Assembly: GCA_033816765.1 (NCBI GenBank)
Contig: CM066297.1
Coordinates: 800,573 to 864,572, forward strand
Reading direction: 5' to 3'
DNA from: Nothopassalora personata
Lineage: Eukaryota > Ascomycota > Dothideomycetes > Mycosphaerellales > Mycosphaerellaceae
DNA: 64,000 nt
The position numbers were made by a program, and so were the translations under genes. The notes beneath the pieces are model-generated. The model was not told where the DNA came from and did no database searches. It was given only the letters and a program-made list of their open reading frames with translations. Of this stretch, positions 31,674 through 43,111 are shown piece after piece. Numbering within the stretch: position 1 is the first letter of the stretch; every line of letters begins with the position of its first letter.

Positions 31674-32580
31674 AATGTTGATAGGGCCAGGTCTGAGCAA
31701 CGTAACCTTCAGTCAGTGGGATTTAGACATCACTACCCCCACAAGACTCGAGAGCACACTTAGCTTGACCAGAATATCGTCCGCTCTCGCCCGTTCAAGC
31801 GCGATGGTTCAGCGACATGGCTATTTTCGCCCAGCGCCAAGTGGCGTCTTCCAACTCAGTCGTTGTACCACGATTGCAGTCCATAACAAGCCATGCGCAG
31901 CCGTTACCCTTGTACTCGTTGTAAATTTGGCAACCGCTGTCGCGTGCAACGGAAGGGGGTGGCTCGTGTATGTAGGCGCCAAGCTTTCTCTCGCGCATCG
32001 AACTCCTAATACACTTGAAGTGAATGGGTCATAGGTCCGTGCCCGTGCACAAGCTAGATATATATATATAGCTGCCTTTCTTCCACCTTGATGGACAAAA
32101 ACAATCAAGACACATGCATCGCCCATCAAGTAATACAGCCCAGTGCCCTTGCCTAGCCATATCGGCCAGCTTCGGAATCGTGATCGTGGAAGGGCCGAAG
32201 GATATGCGTAGTAAAGTTCCGAATTCCAAAGCTTGTTCACGGTGTCCGCTCGATGTGCCCAAACCCTTTCGTCAGAGGACGAAGACGGGTCATCTGCGGA
32301 CTTGCATGCGCTTGGAAACCTTGTGATCTCTACACTGTACCGCGCAGCAGATGGGCTCCAAGCTCATCGTACAGTCAGCCTAGTTTGACCGGGCTGTCAG
32401 AACACTTGTGTGCGTCGTCTGACTTAACTAGCCAAGCACCTAATACATCGAACTTTCGACATTCATTGAGACTCTCACTCTTGCCACCAGTCGAGCCGCG
32501 TCATTGAAGGTTGTGTGATACGCATCCTTCGCCATGACGCTTCCGGTCTTGCAAAAGCCTTTCGTGCTGTAGAATCTTCT
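31674..32580. other. Intergenic region with old repeat sequence
   Basis: It includes the second copy of the dispersed repeat (32,012-32,116) with a TA microsatellite at 32057-32070. No gene was recognised. Confidence 0.45.
32012..32116 (+). repeat. Dispersed repeat, copy 2
   Basis: Aligns in the same orientation with 8246-8345 (see that entry). This copy has an expanded TA run (32057-32070) where copy 1 has GTTATACAG. Confidence 0.65.
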
Positions 32581-33933
32581 TCAATGCCATCTAGAGTCCA
32601 TGGCATGCTGTACATGTGGGAGGACTAGGCTACTAGCATCTTTTGGTCTGCAAAAGAAGCAGGCTGATGGACAATAAATCTTGTTCCCATCTTGGGATAC
32701 CAGTAAAGGAGAAATGTGTGATGCTAGCATAGGGTTGGTGCGACTAATTAGCGGGTCTTGTTGTAGTGACTCGCATGCTTCTGCACTGGCCTTGGGTTTC
32801 AAGGAGAAGGTTTCCTGAGTACGTTCGACCCATCGATTATTTGCTTCCAGGTTCGAGATGCAGGCATTATCAACACATGTCTTCTTCTCGATCCTCGTGT
32901 TATTGACCTTGCCATTGTCGATCGTGATGTTGAAGCTAGCGGTGGAGGTGACCCACGTCGGCATGTGTTGGTTGTAGTTGTTGACCAAACCTATCCATCC
33001 TCAGTAACAGATCTCCACGGATCTAACACGAGCACTTCTCACTAGAGCCAAGCGTGAAGCTCGTGAGTGGGTTGGTGGCTGGAGCCATCATGGTTTCCAT
33101 CGCACCCTGTGGCAACGCCTCGAAGGCATTGTTGCTAGGAGCGAGGTAGATCCACCTCTCCTTGCCAGTCTGAAGATCTTGATCATAAAGACCAAGCTGA
33201 ATCAGGAAGACGGTGAGATATCCTTGTCGAGCTGGTTTAGAGTTGAGAGCTCGGAATCTCGGACAAGGACATCCTGTACGCCGCCCGACTCGTAGGAGAC
33301 GGAAGGGATATGACCTCTAGTATCCTCACCGAAGTAGGTGAGCAAGCCATCGATGAGTTTGTCGATCTTGTAGACAGCACCATTCGAGGCGCGTAATAGA
33401 CCACCTCGCTGGTTGACAATGCGAGCCTAGCAGTACTGTAGCGCAGCAGTTCTAACCAATCCAGCGTTGGAGGGAATACAGCCACTGTGATCAAGGTTTA
33501 GTGTCGACATGCCGGTCGTACGGAGCTGTCTGTTCGACTCAAAGTCCTGGGGTCTGAGTTCCGCCTAGATGACATGAGTGAAGAGAATCTGCTCAAGCAG
33601 CGGGAAGGAATGGAGCTGCTTGATGACAGTAATTGGTAGCTTTTGCAGAGCCTGGCCGCTGTCAGCGAAATCCGTGCAATACTTGTTAGTGCCACTTTCT
33701 ACCTGGGTTGTTGCTGTAAAGGCTGTGTATTTATTACCATCGAGCCGTCTAGGGTCGTTGAAGCGCTCCTCGAACATTGATCCTGGCCTGCCTATAAAGC
33801 CCGTCTTAAAAAAGAGGCTGTAAAATATGGCAAGATCGGGGTCCTGGCTGATTTTCAAGTCATGACCCATTGCGTTCTGATAAATCGTCATGGCCCTTCG
33901 AAAACAGGACTGAGTTGGGTGGAACAGTAGCAA
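32581..33933 (-). pseudogene. Decayed fasciclin-domain (FAS1-like) protein gene
   Basis: The minus strand encodes FAS1-like blocks in order: FPLLEQILFTHVI, then LRASNGAVYKIDKLIDGLL (the NGxVxxIDxxL end of a FAS1 domain). Next, one frame off, are YLTVFLIQLGLYDQDL and ERWIYLAPSNNAFEALPQG, the start of a second domain. After a clean GTGAGA...TAG intron (32991-33042) comes SLVNNYNQHMPTW and ITIDNGKVNNTRIE. Two in-frame TAG codons (33565-33567 and 33427-33429) and a one-base frameshift near 33,230 break it. The N-terminus is missing or unrecognised; the first ATG is 33891. FAS1 proteins are secreted or GPI-anchored cell-surface adhesion proteins. Family assignment rests on motif spacing, with moderate confidence; non-functionality is well supported. 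Confidence 0.55.
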
Positions 33934-34879
33934 GTGGCAAGTGCGCTAGGTTTCATTCGAGGACAACTCCACCCATTTTACGGCGGTATGCCGTGCAGAA
34001 TGGGTAAATCCGTCATACAGTGCAGGGCCGGTCTGTAGCTACGCTGTCGATTGAAGGGCCTGGAGTGTGTGGACAGTGGCTGGCCATGGAGGCAGGAAGC
34101 ATATCGGAGGAGCTTTGCTGGCCCGCGCAGAAAGCCGTCGAGTCTCGTATACGTCTAGAATTATTTCTGTCGTTCCGCTTGTGAGTATCGCTGAAGCATT
34201 TCAGCGGTCGCTGTCTGTGAAGATGTGTACTCCTCCAAACACAGCACCAGCGTTGACAGGGTCAGCCAGCAACCGTCTTCGCGTCTCGGCGCTGACCAAC
34301 TTCTCAGCCAAGGCCTGTTCTCAATTTCGGGCTTCTTTGCGTTGGCGTCCGATCCGCGTGCGCGCATGATAGTCTGAAGTCCTTGTTTCGGACACTGGAG
34401 GTCCTGACCTACGCCTCGCGAGTACGGAGCGATTGCTTGTTCATGTTTGTGCCGAGTCTGGACTCGAGAGAAGGGAACACGAGCCTGGTCGACGATGGAT
34501 CGTCTTAGCAGCGACCAGTGTAGTCTCGTGTCATGGAAGGCGCTCGAGCCCAATAAGTGAGAGCCAGGTACCGATATCTTCATGACCCGGTCCTCCGGAC
34601 CAGCTTGTTGGAAGGTAGGCAGTTGTGAAGGAAATTGTGAAGGAAGTCAAGAAAGAAGATTCGATACTATGGCCAGTGCACGATAAACCTCTTCAAGACA
34701 TCCGTGCCGGACAGACGGCCTCATCCAAGACCCATGCAGGCGACATACATGTCCTCTCTCTATATGTATGTACTTCTCATACCGTCATCCACCTATCCTG
34801 CGCCTCGCTGATGTAATAAAGGCAACCCAGTCTTATACAAACGAGGCACTGAGTTGATGGACATGGCTCAATTTCGTTC
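33934..34879. other. Spacer, no confident gene
   Basis: A 140-codon minus-strand frame with ATG at 34583 exists, but a different minus frame (about 34,211-34,330) looks more protein-like and is broken by stops. No gene can be called; possibly decayed coding sequence. Confidence 0.35.
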
Positions 34880-37304
34880 TTACAACCCAGGCAGAGTATC
34901 GCAATACCCAGGACTCTTCTCCTGCTGTCCGTGCGCCCACGCAATAATTGTCAAAGCAGTCGTGTAGCTCATCATGAGAACTCCAAAGATCACAAGGAGG
35001 ATATCGGCGACGCGCTGCCAGGCCTTGGTCGCGACGGCACGGTAGTGCATCAGTGGCTGTGAGTGTCTCAGCGATCGTTCGCTCTGCGTTGGTGAGGTGT
35101 GAACTACTTACTGGATAGATATACACGAGCGGGATGCAGGCAAAGCTGCCCACCAACGACACGAACTTGTCGAGGTCGTTGGCCCCCGCCCACGCAATGC
35201 ACGCGCACAGCGCTACCATAAAGAAGCGGAAGATGTTCTTCTTCCATTTGATCCATGGATTATACTTCCCTGTCCTGCTGAAGAGTTGTTGACTCGTGAT
35301 CTCGATCGCTGGATAGATCTGGAGTGGTGTGCTGAGTAAGATTGCCAAGCTGTAAATGAACTGCACAGCGTTAACGAGCTTGTCGTCTTGAGGCATGTTT
35401 AGCAGGATAACGGTCTTAGTCTCGCTGCCATAGGCAGCGTATGAGAGCGCGCCAGCAGAGATGAACACCACCGTGATGATGACCATGACTGTGCCCATGA
35501 CCTTGGGAAATTTCTTTGGTTCTGCCATGCCAGACTGAATCGGGATGACCAGACCGACACCCTCGAAGGTGAAAATCGCGGTTCCGATGAGGAGAGTCCA
35601 GTACTCAGGGTTGAAGTTCTCGTAGTCGCCAAAGCCATGCTGATTGACGATGGTGCGGAAATCATAGTAGTAGACATAGATCAGTCCAAGAAGGATGAAC
35701 AGATCGGCCAGGAGCGCCAGCTTCTGGATGTGGTTGATATTCCGGTACAAGCTCAAAGGCAGGAAGATGATCATCTGAGCCAAGATCATGAAGCCAATAT
35801 CGATGTCGGTCCGGCATCTCGTCACAGCCAGCACGAAAGCTCGTAAGTTCTCGGCCACGAAGACAATATACGCCGAGCTGAAGCCGATCTGCGAGATGAC
35901 CAACGAGAAGTTGATGCAATTGCGGAAGTAGTTGCCGAAGATCCTGTGGCCCATATCTCCAAATGAGGCAGGTACCTTTAGTCGAATGCTAACCAGCAAG
36001 ATGAAGCAGTAATATGACAGTGCTGCAATGAAGAAGAGGACCAGATTCGAGAAGAGCATGCCGCCGTTGAGATAGGCGCGAGGCAAGAAGAGCACCCCAG
36101 TACCAACGAAGGACTTGAGGAGCAACATTGCCGCTCCGAACGGTGTTCCCTTGCCCTCTGATCTGTGCTTTCTCTTCCTTCTCCGCTTGCCGGGGGTGAG
36201 CAGGGCAGAATCTTCGCCATGATCCCGGTCATCGTCTTGATCACCTCCTTCCGTGGTGGCCTCTTCGTAGGCATCCGAGGAGAAATATTCATCTGCTTCG
36301 AGCACTTCATCATCTTCTTCCAGCTCTTCACCAGCGAAGTGGCCGTAGAGTGTTAGGAACTCGATGAAGTTGTTAGTGTGGAATTGCGGGCGAGTAGGTT
36401 CTGGATTGAGCTTCCGGCCGCCACCACTAACGCTTTGGTTGACGCTACCATATCCAGCTCTTTGGCCCGTACTCGAAGGAGCAGGTGATCCAGCATTCCG
36501 TCGAAGGTGGTCTCGTCTAAAGCCTCCTGGCATCTGGATGAACGAGATGTCGTCGTCGTCATCGTTGTCGGTTTGCTTTGGCTGACTATAACTCATGCTT
36601 CTCCTCAGCCTTCCATCGCGGTCTTGCTCCCGCTCTTTCTTCTCTGCATATCGGTAGATGTGCCGATGCGTATCTCCACCCTGTAGTTGCAAACTTGAGA
36701 ACTCATCTTCCAATCCAGCAGGACTGCCTTCTCTTTGCTCGCCCGGAAAGGCACTGCCTCTTTGCAACGATGCAGCAGGCGAGCTTGCTCTGGGATCAAC
36801 CAGATGTCGCTTCAGCACTTCAATATCCTCTTTCTGACTGGGCTCACGACCCGGGCTCCGGCCCAGCTGGGTGGCATACGATGCCGGTGGCAAAGAACCC
36901 ACGGGCGTCCGATCTCTTCCGGGGCTTTCGTACCGTTTCGTGCCCTGTGATTCCCTCATCGCAGGTCGTGAGCCGTGTCTGGAGGGGGACTGGCCTGCGG
37001 ACCCTCGCAATGCTTGTGACAGCGACGAAGGACCCGGGCCGGGCAGCGATGTTCCTGAGGCTCCCGCCAGCGGCTCTTGACTGCTCTGCTGCTGCATTTC
37101 CTGGATCGGGACGCTGGGCGTAGAGCGGCCATTCGGCGAGCCTACAGTGACGGGATCCGCAGCGAGCCGAGCTGTTCGTGAGGCCCGCGACGGAGAGCCC
37201 GCCCAGCTGGCATCGGTCTGCTGTGTCGCGTCGCTGCCGGAGGGCACCGGTCTGGCCTGGGGGCCTGCAGAGGGACTGCCGATGCCGTCGTCGGTGGAAG
37301 ACAT
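34880..37304 (-). CDS. Vacuolar amino-acid transporter, AVT3/AVT4-like (AAAP family)
   Basis: Exon 1 37304-35112 and exon 2 35056-34880, joined by a 55-nt intron (35057-35111, GTAAGT...ACAG), give 789 residues. Splicing replaces an unrelated read-through tail with the last two membrane helices (ILLVIFGVLMMSYTTALTII). Residues 1-380 are a disordered, Ser/Pro-rich and acidic N-terminal region ending in a basic cluster (KRRRKRKHR). The transporter domain starts GTPFGAAMLLLKSFVGTGVL and has about 11 helices, with FEGVGLVIPIQSGM characteristic of the AAAP family. The long N-terminal extension matches fungal Avt3/Avt4 vacuolar exporters that release amino acids from the vacuole. The start is the first ATG, since upstream sequence in the frame lacks one. 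Confidence 0.92.
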
Positions 37305-38060
37305 GTGGGAATTCGCGCAGCACAGCAAGCTCTGCGGTGGGACGTGTTGCACCCTGTCTCAGCAGCAGCTTATCTCTCCCGACGCGCGGAGTACAGCGAT
37401 CAGGCAGGTCCGCGTACCGCAGCGCTGTGGATCAGATGACAGCGACAGGTCGCATCGCGTGCGCCATGTTTCTCGCGACGTGTGCATGATGGATGCGCCC
37501 AGGAAGGAGAAGTGTCCCGTCTCTAATCAAAGCCGACGGTCATCCCGGGGACCCGCGTGAAGACTTGATGAGCACTCCCTAAATTTAGTGGAAGTGTGGT
37601 GTCAGGTGGGACGGGACCGCGCGAGCTGCCACACCATCGCTCCGCTGCGGGCAGAAGTTGCTACAGGAGACGCCGTTACGAATGCATCACGTCTACTCGT
37701 GTGATGCGTCGTCATTCGTTTGCTCGCGACAATGCGCAGAACAGTCCCAGCATACTGCATCGACCATCAACACGATGCCGGCAGGCCAGGGCTGTGCACA
37801 AGCAAGCACCTGACTTCCAAGCTTAATCGCCCAAATCGAAGCGAATCTGTGTCCCATCTTCGACGGCCTAAACACTTCTTGCTTCGACGTTGATGAGATG
37901 GCAATGCAGAATGAGTCGATCCGATCAACATTCCTAGTAGCCACATGTCGATGCTCGGCCGTGACAGTGCCGTCAAAGCCCGCCAGGGTGACTTGCAAAC
38001 TACAGTGCCACACTACATGCCGGTCACCGATATATCGACGATATATCGACGATACCGTCC
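37305..38060. other. Intergenic region
   Basis: Promoter region of the AVT gene plus 3' region of the GH79 gene. A short tandem of GATATATCGAC lies at about 38,030-38,052. No gene was recognised. Confidence 0.45.
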
Positions 38061-39734
38061 TTACTTCCCAACGTCCACAATCACAGCACTACTCCACGGC
38101 ACCTCGACCTCCAACCAGCCTCCCTCTCCCACGACCACACTTTCACCCCTTGTAACATTCCCCAACAACACCGGCTTCCCCCCATCCAGCTCAAAATTAT
38201 AGCTGTACCCATCGAACGTGACCCCACTTATCGCGTCACTCCCATTGGCCATCAACCTCCTCAGACGCACCACCCCATCCACACTCTTCGGCGCCTGGAG
38301 CAGGTATGCCTCCACCGGCCTCTCTCCCTCACTTAGGTACTCCCCGTTATAATCCGTCGCATTCCACGCCATCAAATTGATCACCACGATTCTCTCCAAC
38401 GTATCCCCAACATAAGCCGCATACGCCGCCTCCTCCTCCCGCTCCAAGGGTAGGTTCACAATCCTCGGAATATCCTCTGGATCCGAAAGATCGCCGAGAA
38501 AGGCCGCAACACCCACATTGCCGTAATACGGCGCTTTCGTCCCCTTCGTCGCTTTCTCCGTATCGACCGGCTGCCAACTCTGATAGCGATAATTCGTGCC
38601 CTGGTGCATGTGCACTCGACTAATATTATTGCTCGCGCACCAAAGATTGAAGTCCACACCCCAAAGCGCTGCGCCGAAGGTGTTGGACAGACCTGGACGG
38701 CCTTGGCGGAAGAGGGAGTTGGTCTCGCCGAGGATGAAGGGGAGGCTGCGAGGATTCTGCAGGGCACGGGAGTAGTTTAGCAGTTCGGAGACGGAATCGA
38801 TCGTGCTGGTGTGGTTCATCAGTGTGCCTTGGAGAGTGACGCCGGGAGTCTCGGCGCCGGAGATGTAGTTGTGTGCGGAGACGTGGGAGACTAGGCTGGA
38901 ATTTACGAGGCCGGAGTTCCAGGCTTTGATCGGGTCGAGATAGTTTGAGGCGTTGGGGCCTAGACTTGTGGGACCTGCGCCGGCGAAGGAGGGGGCGTAG
39001 TAGCGGTATCTGGAGGATGTGGCGAATGAAGGGCATGCGTCTCCAAGGGCTTTGTGGATCGCGGTAGTCCAGTTGAGCCATTCGTTGACGTAGTCCTGTT
39101 CGTCCCAGCTGATGGGTCTGCGTGCCGGCGCGGTTTTGAAGAGGTCTGGTTCGTTGCCGAGCTCCCAGTCGAGGAGCTTGTCTCCCAAGGCTTTGCAAGC
39201 ATAGGAGACCGAGTCAATCAGGCCTTGTCGCTCTGTGGTGCTGTTGAGTCCGAGGTTGAAGCCGTGCACGTATTTGACGCCGGGAAATGTTTGGTAGGAT
39301 TCGAAGTATGCTGGGCCGATGGTAATGTTGGTTGGATAGTCATTTGATATGTTAGTGTTGTAGACGCCAACTAGTGCTTCGCTCTGGTTCTTGTCGAAGA
39401 GGGCAAAGTCTTGGGTGTTGCCACCAACTCTGACGAGTGGCTTCGTGCCCGTGAAATTGCCAATATTGTCGAGCAGATTGCTTGAGAAAACGTTCGGCGA
39501 AGACAAGTTGCCTGCAAAGTCCGGGAACGAGGAGAATTCGATCGAGTACGAAACGAAGTGTTCAAGAGGGATGCCACCATCGTCAGGTGGGAGCAAATTA
39601 ACCCGCACAGATGTCGGCCCTCTGGACTTTGGATGCGATCTAGGAACGATTGAGCACAGACAAGGCGCGGCAACAGCCAGCGCGAGTGGTTTGGCGTATA
39701 TCATGTTGATAGAGCGACAAGCTGATACAGGCAT
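38061..39734 (-). CDS. Glycoside hydrolase family 79 protein (beta-glucuronidase/heparanase-like), secreted
   Basis: A single-exon frame of 557 residues from ATG 39734. A second ATG, ten codons in (39704), would start directly at the signal peptide MIYAKPLALAVAAPCLCSIV and may be the true start. The catalytic (beta/alpha)8 barrel shows VRVGGNTQDF. The acid/base Glu is in WELGNEPDLF (E195) and the nucleophile Glu in FILGETNSLF (E337), at the spacing expected of clan GH-A family 79. A C-terminal beta-sandwich (about 440-557) follows. Many N-x-S/T sites fit a secreted glycoprotein. Fungal GH79 enzymes remove glucuronic or 4-O-methylglucuronic acid from arabinogalactan and similar plant glycans. 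Substrate is inferred from family only. Confidence 0.9.
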   Translation of the reverse strand: MPVSACRSINMIYAKPLALAVAAPCLCSIVPRSHPKSRGPTSVRVNLLPPDDGGIPLEHFVSYSIEFSSFPDFAGNLSSPNVFSSNLLDNIGNFTGTKPLVRVGGNTQDFALFDKNQSEALVGVYNTNISNDYPTNITIGPAYFESYQTFPGVKYVHGFNLGLNSTTERQGLIDSVSYACKALGDKLLDWELGNEPDLFKTAPARRPISWDEQDYVNEWLNWTTAIHKALGDACPSFATSSRYRYYAPSFAGAGPTSLGPNASNYLDPIKAWNSGLVNSSLVSHVSAHNYISGAETPGVTLQGTLMNHTSTIDSVSELLNYSRALQNPRSLPFILGETNSLFRQGRPGLSNTFGAALWGVDFNLWCASNNISRVHMHQGTNYRYQSWQPVDTEKATKGTKAPYYGNVGVAAFLGDLSDPEDIPRIVNLPLEREEEAAYAAYVGDTLERIVVINLMAWNATDYNGEYLSEGERPVEAYLLQAPKSVDGVVRLRRLMANGSDAISGVTFDGYSYNFELDGGKPVLLGNVTRGESVVVGEGGWLEVEVPWSSAVIVDVGK

Positions 39735-40345
39735 TTATTTATCAGTGCAAGGACACTTTATGTAAGTCTATGTCCACCGGATGAGCCGTCTCTTCCTCGA
39801 AACCTCGGGCGTAGTGTGCAATACTGTGCTACTGCTCCGCATAGGTTACGCAGGTCAGACGCTATCGGTGTTATTACGCTCCATGTAATGAACCCGAGCT
39901 GTTGATGTTGCTGTAGATCTCTGCGGAGAAGTCTGGGGTCGGATGCACGCGCAGGGGATTGTCAAGATTCTTTGACAGTCTGGCAGAACGCCCGTCAATT
40001 TCGAAAAGCTGTATACACTCTGTACGGGGAGGAATCGCCACGAAATAAAGACCATCGAACGGGCAATTGCGTAGCGCGTTAGGTAATCCTAGTATCGTAG
40101 CCTGCCGTCGCCACGGTGTAGTATTATAAGCCAAAAATAAGAAGCACGTCTATCGACCCCACTGTCGATCCTGTCGGTGTATCTTGGGAACTCAAACACC
40201 GACATGCAAAGTTCGGCAGGTTGTGACCCGAGTTTGCGCAGGGACTCCTACATGTCACGCTGAGCAGCACGAATTGTGCCCGCTGTACATTGTGACTCGT
40301 AGGGCTCGACCACCGGATTCTCAAAGCGAAAGTCAACGTCACCAT
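39735..40345. other. Promoter region of GH79 gene, no gene seen
   Basis: Frames on the minus strand here start at non-ATG codons; no family resemblance. Confidence 0.4.
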
Positions 40346-40918
40346 TTAGCCCTGGCCTTCAAAGCTCTGTGTACGAGAATTGATCCAGTCCACTGATCGA
40401 TCTCTCTGGTGGGAACGCTCCCTGTGGCGAGAGGTTTCGCCACCTTCACACCTGAGAGCAGACTCAGCGAGCATCCCAGAGCTTTCCCTTCGATGGCGTA
40501 TTGTGCAAGACATCTTGACCTTCGTGGATGCTGATGCTGTCTTTGACCCCAAGTACTGCGAAAAGTACTGCCTGATTCCAGTGACACTTTCCTGATGATC
40601 TTGTATCTCGAATCCAACGATCAACGATGATTCTCTCAGGGAATCGGATGAACGCTGGTCGCTCGACAAGATTGGGGAGACAGTTCCGTCATCGCTACCG
40701 TATGCTATGTAGGCAAGCAATAGCTGCATTGGTAGACCCGCTGATGGCTTCATCGGATGGTAGATTGACAGGCGCGCCATAGCCAAATTACCTGTAGCTA
40801 ATATGTCCTTTCCATGCCAAAAATTCGTCTTTGAGGCAGTTCGACGGACCTCGACAAAGCGATCGTACACCTGAGGGTTGGTATCGACTACCACACGGTG
40901 TGTCAGACGGCCTATCAT
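40346..40918 (-). CDS. Hypothetical protein (uncertain)
   Basis: An open minus-strand frame with its first ATG at 40918 (190 residues) and open upstream to 41,050. The first part (RVVVDTNPQVYDRFVEVRRT) reads like protein; the last 60 residues are Arg/Ser/Glu-rich and may be out of frame. A CAG|GTAATT near 40,790 might be a donor. I recognise no family and found no supporting neighbours; it may be a remnant. Confidence 0.3.
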   Translation of the reverse strand: MIGRLTHRVVVDTNPQVYDRFVEVRRTASKTNFWHGKDILATGNLAMARLSIYHPMKPSAGLPMQLLLAYIAYGSDDGTVSPILSSDQRSSDSLRESSLIVGFEIQDHQESVTGIRQYFSQYLGSKTASASTKVKMSCTIRHRRESSGMLAESALRCEGGETSRHRERSHQRDRSVDWINSRTQSFEGQG

Positions 40919-41621
40919 CTCGACGCAGGCTGGATATAGTAACGGCGAGTTCACCGATTCCCTGCGCTCCCGCAATCGTGGCACTTTCAGAATGCACTTG
41001 AGAACATCGTCCAGGCAATGCTTCTTACTGTGCGTGTCGTACGCTATCACTAAGCTAGGGAGTAAAGTGCCTCGCCATACATTTTTCGGCCTTGGATCTA
41101 TAACATGGTGTTGACTTCGAGGAAGAGCCGCTCTATAACAGTGTCTTGCAGACCCTCAGCGATGGCATATTAGCATATATGACATTGTGCTCGCAATTTC
41201 CCGGAGGACGAAGGGAACCCACAGCTCTTCCTCCGTGAACAGTAGGCGGAGAGGAGAGAGCGCCATAGCGTCTTTACTCTGCGCAGCCAGCACCGGCCCT
41301 CATTTACTCCTAGTACATTGATCGATCCGCTCGTACAATGTCGCTAGGCGAGAGCCCCTTGCTTGCGTGACAGCATCTTGTACCACTTCCGCGGGAAACA
41401 GACAATGCTGCACGTTGTCGAGAGAAAGAGCTCGAGCAGAGTCCCCTAGCAGCCCATGCTTCAAGGTCAGCAGGTTGGGAGGTGGCTTGCTACAAAGGCC
41501 TAGCACTGGAGCGGGCAGGGCAAGAGAGGACGAGGAAAGCGAAGGAGAACGGCGAGTCTAAACAAAGACTTCTACGGGCTTAGTCAGCAGGGGCAAAGCA
41601 AAAGCAAAGAGATGGCATTTC
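40919..41621. other. Boundary between unique DNA and the retroelement block
   Basis: No gene. Composition changes near 41,570: unique sequence gives way to TA-rich sequence in which nearly all frames are closed by TAG/TAA. The first copia LTR starts at 41622. Confidence 0.55.
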
Positions 41622-41797
41622 TGTTGTAATTAGGTATTTGACGAGTACAAGCTTCTAGATTGAAACGATAGGGTGGATTAGTAACCCTTATGAATTGCCA
41701 CAAGGTGTGAGACTATCTAGCTACAGAAAATAGTGTAATATAGTGTGTGTGTGCTAAGTCCTAACTAATATAGACCTTAGTTACCTAATTCACAACA
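41622..41797 (-). repeat. 3' LTR of copia element D, 176 bp
   Basis: Starts TGTTGTAATTAGG and ends CCTAATTCACAACA, so the ends are inverted repeats. The adjacent CTCCCCCTTT at 41798-41807 is the polypurine tract read on the minus strand. Confidence 0.75.
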
Positions 41798-42311
41798 CTC
41801 CCCCTTTAGACTAACTACTATAAAGACAGTCTAATCAACTTAATATCACCTATGTTGCTGTATTAGTCTCGAACACCTTTACTAGTTCTAGATACTAGGT
41901 TTCTGCTATAAGTAAGCATATGCTAAGGACAGTAATCTTGTTAGATTTATATATGTAAGAGACCTACTCTTAGACATACTTAGGCCTTATCTTTCCGCTT
42001 TTAGAAGTGAACAGAAGGTTCTCTCGGCTTAAGAAGGTCTAGCTAGGCAGCAACGCACAAACCTCGTAGGTACGTATAAAAGAAGCTAGTTCTTTACCGA
42101 ACAACTCTCTCTACTTTATACTACTTTATACCTCTCTTCCCCCCTTTTTAGACTACTACATACACTTATATACCCTAACAACCACTACACACCTATTCTT
42201 AAAGCTTTTCAAGAAGCTTTTAGCAAGGTATGCTATATATGTAATAGTGTTTTAAGGGTATTGCTAACTTGTAAGTAGCATTATAGTAGATGTTGTTAAG
42301 TAGACTCCTAT

Positions 42312-43111
42312 AAACTAGTTTAGTAGTACTAGTAATGTCTTTAGTAGTAGATCTAGCTCTAGTGACGATTAAGATCCTAACAAGCGTCCTCCTAGTAATA
42401 GTAGAAAGGGTCTGCCTACATCTAGTAGGATCTCTAAGCGTAAGACCCTTATTAAGGCACTTAGACTAGTTAAGCAGATTATTGAGAGTAGGCGCAAGAT
42501 CACTAAGAAGAATATAACCTTACAGCTTGCTATAGCATCCCTTAAGGTTACCTTCTATAAGAAGAAGCTTCTAACCACTAAGGGTAGTATTACTAATCTG
42601 CCGAACTAGGGTTAGATTAACGCGGCTGCCTAGGATTTTAATTATATAACAGTCGACCCTTAAGGTCGTATTTCTAACACTATTACTATAAACCTTAATA
42701 GTAGTTAGAACTACCTTCCTGCCTTATAGGCTTCCGCTATAGACTATCTTATTTAGCACTTCGGCAGCGCCTACAACCGCTGTAAGGAGAGATCTAACCT
42801 TCCCTTTTCTAGTTGCTATACTATTCTAGGATGGTTTAAGGGCTGCTATACTAACTGCGCTCTTAACAATTATTACGACAAGTGTAGCTTCTTCTCTCCA
42901 CGGACCCTATAGTAGAGTGCCGCTAGTCTATCTAGAACCTACTAGTAGCCTAGTGCAGGTTATACTCGCTCCGCTAGTGCTGTATTCTAGGGTAGTGCAT
43001 AGTATAGTCGATCTCCTCCTATTATGCGTAGCAGTCCTCTACGTAAGGGCTTCCTATCTCTAGTTCTATACTCTTCTAGTATAAGTACCTCTAGATATAG
43101 TCTTTAGATGC
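42312..43111 (+). pseudogene. Possible antisense reading frame in copia D
   Basis: The plus strand between the copia RNase H and its 3' LTR encodes, with a few TAG/TAA stops, a Ser-rich start then a Lys/Arg-rich helical stretch (KALRLVKQIIESRRKITKK). It continues after the insertion of element A at about 45,557-45,830. It is antisense to the copia genes. I recognise no family, and it may be a remnant of another element. Confidence 0.3.

Noticed and set aside
34161..34583. 140-codon minus-strand frame with an ATG
   Set aside because: No family resemblance, and another minus frame in the same place (about 34,211-34,330) reads more like protein but has stops; neither can be called a gene.
39874..40134. 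Minus-strand frame upstream of the GH79 gene
   Set aside because: It begins at a TTG codon, has no conserved feature, and would be in the promoter region.
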